NCBI GenBank assembly: GCA_910584485.1
Contig: CAJUAV010000001.1
Span: 248,001 to 312,000 of the forward strand
Direction: 5' to 3'
Source: an uncultured Alistipes sp.
Lineage (GTDB): Bacteria > Bacteroidota > Bacteroidia > Bacteroidales > Rikenellaceae
Length of the DNA: 64,000 nt
The notes beneath the pieces are model-generated. The model saw nothing but the letters and a program-made list of their open reading frames with translations. It was not told the DNA's origin and did no database searches. Both the position numbers and the translations under genes were made by a program. Shown in pieces: positions 60,339 to 64,000 of the stretch (positions are counted from its first letter, which is position 1; every line of letters starts with the position of its first letter).

Positions 60339-61559
60339 TCAGTTGTAGATCAATCGGGAAGGGTTCGCGAAGAGCTCGTCGGCCACGGCCGTCAGGTCGT
60401 TCGGCGTCAGGGCCTCGATCTTGCCGTAGAGCTCCTCGAGCGTGTCGAGGCCGTCGTGCACCAGCAGACTCTTGCCCGCGCCGAGCATGTAGCTTTCGTT
60501 GCTCTCGTTCGAAATGGCCAGCTGGGCGACGAACTGCCGCTTGGCCATCGAGAGGCGCCGCGCCGTGAGCGGCACGCTGCGCAGCCGTTCGAGCTGCCTC
60601 GTCACCAGCTCGATGCAGTCGTCCGTGTGGCCGTGCTCGCAGCTGAAATAGACGTTGAAGACCCCCGTGTCGCTGTAGGGCGTGTAGCCCGCCTCGATGT
60701 TGTAGGTCAGGCCGTGCTTCTCGCGTACCTCGACATTGAGCAGCGAATTGGCGCTCGGCCCGCCCAGCAGGTTCACCAGCAGCGAGAGGGGCAGGCGCCG
60801 CTGGTCGGTCAGATCGAAGGCGCACCCGCCGAGGATGCAGTGCGCCTGGTGGGTGTGCTTCGAGAGCCGCAGATCGAACGGAGGGCGGGGGAGGGTCGGA
60901 CGCCGCTCGTACCCGCGCGTCCGCACGGGCACCTCGCCCAGATAGCGCTCGGCGGCCGCGCGGGCCGCTTCGGCCGAGAAGTTGCCGATCGACGAAAAGA
61001 CGATCTGATCGGTCGTGTGGGCGCGCTCCGTGAAGCGGCGGATGCGCTCGCCCGTGAAGCGGCGGAGAGCAGCCTTCGTGCCCAAAATGTCGTGGCCGAG
61101 CTCCGAGCCCTCGAAGAGCAGCTCCTCGAAACGGTCGTAGATCGCCTCGGCGGGGGCATCCTTGTAGGCGTTGATCTCGTCGAGGATCACCTCCTTTTCG
61201 CGTTCGAGCTCGCGCTCGGGGAAGGTCGAGCGGAAGACGACGTCGGCGAGCAGCTCGACCGCCTTGCCGAAATCGCCGCGCAGCACCGTGGCGTGGACCG
61301 TCGTGTCCTCTTTCGTCGTGAAGGCGTTCAGCTCGCCGCCGCGGTTTTCGAGGCGGCAGTTCACCTGCCATGCCCGCCGCCTGGCGGTACCCTTGAAAAA
61401 GGCGTGTTCGGTGAAGTGGGCCAATCCGTATTCGTCGGCGTGTTCGTCGCGCGTGCCCGCGCCGATCACCAGCGCGCAATGCGCCACGGGACCCCGCACC
61501 CGACGGTGGATGCCGCGGATGCCGTTCGGTAGCGTATAAATCGTAAATTCCTGTATCAC
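60339..61559 (-). CDS. M16 family zinc peptidase, GTG start
   Basis: 406 residues. The frame has no upstream ATG; the GTG at 61559 overlaps the uvrA stop (GTGA) and gives a normal N-terminus (IQEFTIYTLPNGIRGIHRRV). The inverted zinc motif HFTEH lies at 48-52 with the third ligand Glu near 128 (EREKEVILDEINAYKD). This is a processing-peptidase-like subunit of single-domain pair size, so it may need a partner or form a homodimer. Translationally coupled to uvrA. Confidence 0.94.
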   Translation of the reverse strand: MIQEFTIYTLPNGIRGIHRRVRGPVAHCALVIGAGTRDEHADEYGLAHFTEHAFFKGTARRRAWQVNCRLENRGGELNAFTTKEDTTVHATVLRGDFGKAVELLADVVFRSTFPERELEREKEVILDEINAYKDAPAEAIYDRFEELLFEGSELGHDILGTKAALRRFTGERIRRFTERAHTTDQIVFSSIGNFSAEAARAAAERYLGEVPVRTRGYERRPTLPRPPFDLRLSKHTHQAHCILGGCAFDLTDQRRLPLSLLVNLLGGPSANSLLNVEVREKHGLTYNIEAGYTPYSDTGVFNVYFSCEHGHTDDCIELVTRQLERLRSVPLTARRLSMAKRQFVAQLAISNESNESYMLGAGKSLLVHDGLDTLEELYGKIEALTPNDLTAVADELFANPSRLIYN

Positions 61560-64000
61560 AGTTTTTCGCGTAGTTTGAGGTAGGCGCCCGTACGACTTTC
61601 GGCACACTGTTCGAGGGCGGCGGGAGTCCCTTCGAAGACCACCGCTCCGCCGCCCGTGCCCGCCTCGGGACCGAGGTCGATGACCCAGTCGGCGCAGCGG
61701 ATCACCTCCATGTTGTGTTCGACAATGAGGATCGTGTGCCCCTGCGCGATCAGGGCGTCGAAGGCGGCCAGCAGCCGCTTGATGTCGTGGAAATGGAGCC
61801 CAGTGGTCGGTTCGTCGAAGATGAAGAGGATGCGGCCGCGCTCCTCGTCGCGCGTCAGGAACGAGGCGAGCTTCACGCGCTGGCTCTCGCCGCCCGAGAG
61901 GGTCGACGAGCTCTGGCCCAGCTTGACGTAGCCCAGTCCGACGTCCTGCAGCGGCTTGAGGCGCTCGACGATGCGGCGGCAGGTCGTCCCCGTATCCTCG
62001 CCGAAGAAGTCGATCGCCTCGTCGATGCTCATGTCGAGCACGTCGCTGATCGATCGGTCGCGGTAGCGCACCTCCAGCACCTCGTCGCGGAAGCGCTTGC
62101 CCCCGCAGGCGTCGCAGACCAGCTCGACGTCGGCCATGAACTGCATCGAGACCTTGATGACCCCTTCGCCCTGGCACTCCTCGCAGCGGCCGCCCGCCAC
62201 GTTGAACGAGAAGGCCGAGGCGCCGAGGCCCGTGTGTTTCGCACGGGGCTGGTCGGCGAAGAGGCGGCGGATCTCGTCGTAGGCCTTGACGTAGGTGACG
62301 GGGTTCGAGCGGCTCGACTTGCCGATCGGATTCTGATCGACCATCTCGACCGAGCGCAGCAGCTCCACGTCCCCTTCGAGGCGGTCGAAATCGCCCGGTT
62401 TGTCGCCCGTCTCCGAGAGCAGACGCCGCAGGGCGGGGTAGAGGATCCCCTTCGCGAGCGACGACTTGCCGCTGCCGCTCACCCCCGTGATGCAGGTCAT
62501 GACACCCAGCGGAATGCGCACGTCGATGTCGCGCAGGTTGTTTTCGCGGGCGCCGCGCACGACGATCGAGCGGCTCCAGGCGCGGGGTTCGCCCGCGGGG
62601 GCGATCCGGCGGCGGCCGCACAGGTAGTCGGCCGTCAGGCTGCGCGTGCAGTCGCACAAGCGGTCGGGCGTGCCGCTGAAGATCACCTCGCCGCCGTTCA
62701 CGCCCGCCTCGGGGCCGATGTCGATCAGGTAGTCGGCCGCACGGATCACCTCCTCCTCGTGTTCGACGACGATCACCGTGTTGCCCAGGTCGCGCAGCTG
62801 CTTCAGCACGCCGATCAGGCGGTTCGTGTCGCGCGGGTGGAGTCCGATCGAGGGTTCGTCGAGGATGTAGAGCGACCCCGTGAGGTTGCTGCCGAGCGAC
62901 GTGGCGAGGTTGATGCGCTGGCTCTCGCCGCCCGAGAGGGTCGACGAGAGGCGGTCGAGGGTCAGGTAGCCCAGTCCGACGTCGACCAGGTAGCGCAGGC
63001 GGTTACGGATCTCGGTCAGGATGCGGTCGGCCAGCCTGCGGTCGTGGTCGTCGAGGCGCAGCTCGTCGAAAAAGCGGATGAGTGCGTCGACGGGCATGCG
63101 GACCAGCTCGGCGATGTTGCGGCCGCCGACGCGGACGTAGAGCGCCTCGCGGCGCAGGCGCGAGCCGCCGCAGTCGGGACAGACGGTTTTGCCCGTATAG
63201 CGCGATTTCATGACGCGGAACTGGATCTTGTAGCGTTCGCGGTCGATGTAGTCGAAGAAGGCGTCCAGCCCGTCGAACCAGCGGTTGCCGCGCCAGAGCA
63301 GCAGGCGCTGTTCGGGCGTCAGGTCGCGGTAGGGGGTGTGGATCGGGAAATCGAAACGGGCGGCGTTCTGCACCAGCTCGTCCTTCCAGCGGCGCATCGT
63401 CTCGCCGCGCCAGCAGGCGATCGCATCGTCGTAGATCGAGCGGCTCTTGTCGGGAATCACCAGATCCTCGTCGATGCCCACCACCTTGCCGTAGCCCTCG
63501 CAGCGCGGACAGGCGCCGATCGGGTTGTTGAAGCTGAACAGGTGTTCGGTCGGGGGTTCGAACTCGATGCCGTCGGCCTCGAAGCGCGACGAATAGCGCC
63601 GCACCTCGCCGTCGACAATCGCTGCGCAGCTCCCCTCGCCGTAGGAGAAGGCGCGGGCGATCGAATCGCGCAGGCGCGAGCGCAGGTCCTCGTCGTCGGC
63701 GATGCGGAGGCGGTCGATGACGGCCAGCACCTCGTCGGCCCGCGTGCGGTCGGTGACCGTCGGCAGGAACTCCTCCATAAGCATCGTGCGGCCGCCCGCG
63801 TGGAGGCGCACGATGCCGTCGGCATGCAGGGCCAGCAGCTTTTCGATCAGCCCCTGCCCCTCGGCCAGGCGAAGCGGAGCGGCGATTTCGACGCGGCTGC
63901 CGGGGTGTTCGAGCAGCTCGGCCGCCACGTCGTCGACGCTGTGGCAGCGCACCTCGCAGCCCGAGACGGGCGAGAAGGTGTGGCCCGCGCGGGCGAAGAG
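61556..64000 (-). CDS. uvrA: Excinuclease ABC subunit A (N-terminus outside window)
   Basis: About 814 C-terminal residues; the frame continues to the right edge (LFARAGHTFSP), so roughly the first 120 residues with Walker A of the first ATPase are missing. Visible are a zinc site CPRCEGYGKVVG plus CPDCGGSRLR, the first LSGGESQRINLA signature with ILDEPSIGLHPRD, Walker A of the second half GVSGSGKSSLAKG, the second zinc site CEECQGEGVIKV and CDACGGKRF, and LSGGESQRVKLA with FIFDEPTTGLHFHD. It recognises DNA damage in nucleotide excision repair. Its stop overlaps the GTG of the M16 gene. Confidence 0.98.
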   Translation of the reverse strand, partial: LFARAGHTFSPVSGCEVRCHSVDDVAAELLEHPGSRVEIAAPLRLAEGQGLIEKLLALHADGIVRLHAGGRTMLMEEFLPTVTDRTRADEVLAVIDRLRIADDEDLRSRLRDSIARAFSYGEGSCAAIVDGEVRRYSSRFEADGIEFEPPTEHLFSFNNPIGACPRCEGYGKVVGIDEDLVIPDKSRSIYDDAIACWRGETMRRWKDELVQNAARFDFPIHTPYRDLTPEQRLLLWRGNRWFDGLDAFFDYIDRERYKIQFRVMKSRYTGKTVCPDCGGSRLRREALYVRVGGRNIAELVRMPVDALIRFFDELRLDDHDRRLADRILTEIRNRLRYLVDVGLGYLTLDRLSSTLSGGESQRINLATSLGSNLTGSLYILDEPSIGLHPRDTNRLIGVLKQLRDLGNTVIVVEHEEEVIRAADYLIDIGPEAGVNGGEVIFSGTPDRLCDCTRSLTADYLCGRRRIAPAGEPRAWSRSIVVRGARENNLRDIDVRIPLGVMTCITGVSGSGKSSLAKGILYPALRRLLSETGDKPGDFDRLEGDVELLRSVEMVDQNPIGKSSRSNPVTYVKAYDEIRRLFADQPRAKHTGLGASAFSFNVAGGRCEECQGEGVIKVSMQFMADVELVCDACGGKRFRDEVLEVRYRDRSISDVLDMSIDEAIDFFGEDTGTTCRRIVERLKPLQDVGLGYVKLGQSSSTLSGGESQRVKLASFLTRDEERGRILFIFDEPTTGLHFHDIKRLLAAFDALIAQGHTILIVEHNMEVIRCADWVIDLGPEAGTGGGAVVFEGTPAALEQCAESRTGAYLKLREKL

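Overview
The window is a dense, high-GC stretch of a Bacteroidota chromosome, most likely Alistipes (Rikenellaceae) or a close relative. The evidence is: Bacteroidetes-type promoters (TTG, about 20 nt, then TAnnTTTG) before many genes; a Rho factor with a long N-terminal insertion; a FISUMP-type lipoprotein; M64 and S1/P1 secreted enzymes; RibBA and a MetX/homoserine dehydrogenase pair; and strong G/C third-position bias. I see no rRNA, tRNA, CRISPR, prophage or insertion sequence. Both window ends cut through genes (a GlsB-like membrane protein at the left, uvrA at the right).

Layout. 1-3.5 kb: GlsB plus a LEA-like stress protein, a YhiN/HI0933 flavoprotein, a shrunken methyltransferase-like protein, a PduO-type cobalamin adenosyltransferase and a DUF2795 protein. 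3.5-14.2 kb: a leftward catabolic operon (secreted beta-propeller glycosidase-like protein, DapA/NanA-type aldolase, sodium:solute symporter, iron-dependent alcohol dehydrogenase, PdxA-family dehydrogenase, DUF1537 kinase) facing a divergent GH141-like beta-helix enzyme. 14.5-20 kb: DUF2812 with PadR, a second iron alcohol dehydrogenase with a divergent AraC regulator, and groES-groEL. 20.6-29.1 kb: rho, an S1/P1 nuclease and a complete tripartite RND efflux operon. 29.2-35.2 kb: metX-hom, a FISUMP lipoprotein behind an array of repeat-borne promoters, and an M64 peptidase with an MmcQ/YjbR protein. 35.3-42 kb: nfeD-floA; an operon of an orphan HAMP receptor, trkH and a SPOR-like protein; and mtaB. 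42-46.6 kb: metal ABC permease, LptF/G permease, ribBA and fmt, partly overlapping. 46.7-51.6 kb: peroxiredoxin, a 69-bp tandem repeat, and serC-serA-DUF1015. 51.7-56.7 kb: yicC, gmk, nadD, ddl, DUF3109 and an M23/LysM peptidase. 56.8-64 kb: a rod-shaped structured RNA resembling 6S RNA, two lipoprotein/secreted paralogues sharing an almost identical C-terminal domain, and a tightly coupled uvrA, M16 peptidase, DJ-1 and O-methyltransferase chain.

The most interesting system is the 3.9-14.2 kb cluster. Its gene set fits a route by which a 3-deoxy-2-ulosaric acid such as Dha (3-deoxy-D-lyxo-heptulosaric acid, from pectin rhamnogalacturonan II) would be released, imported and split to pyruvate plus a four-carbon aldehyde acid. 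That acid would be reduced to D-threonate, phosphorylated and oxidatively decarboxylated to dihydroxyacetone phosphate. The stereochemistry works out to D-threonate, the substrate of known DUF1537/PdxA2 pairs. This is inference from gene content. Two non-coding themes recur: a dispersed REP-like double hairpin present in at least seven intergenic places, and repeats that carry promoters.
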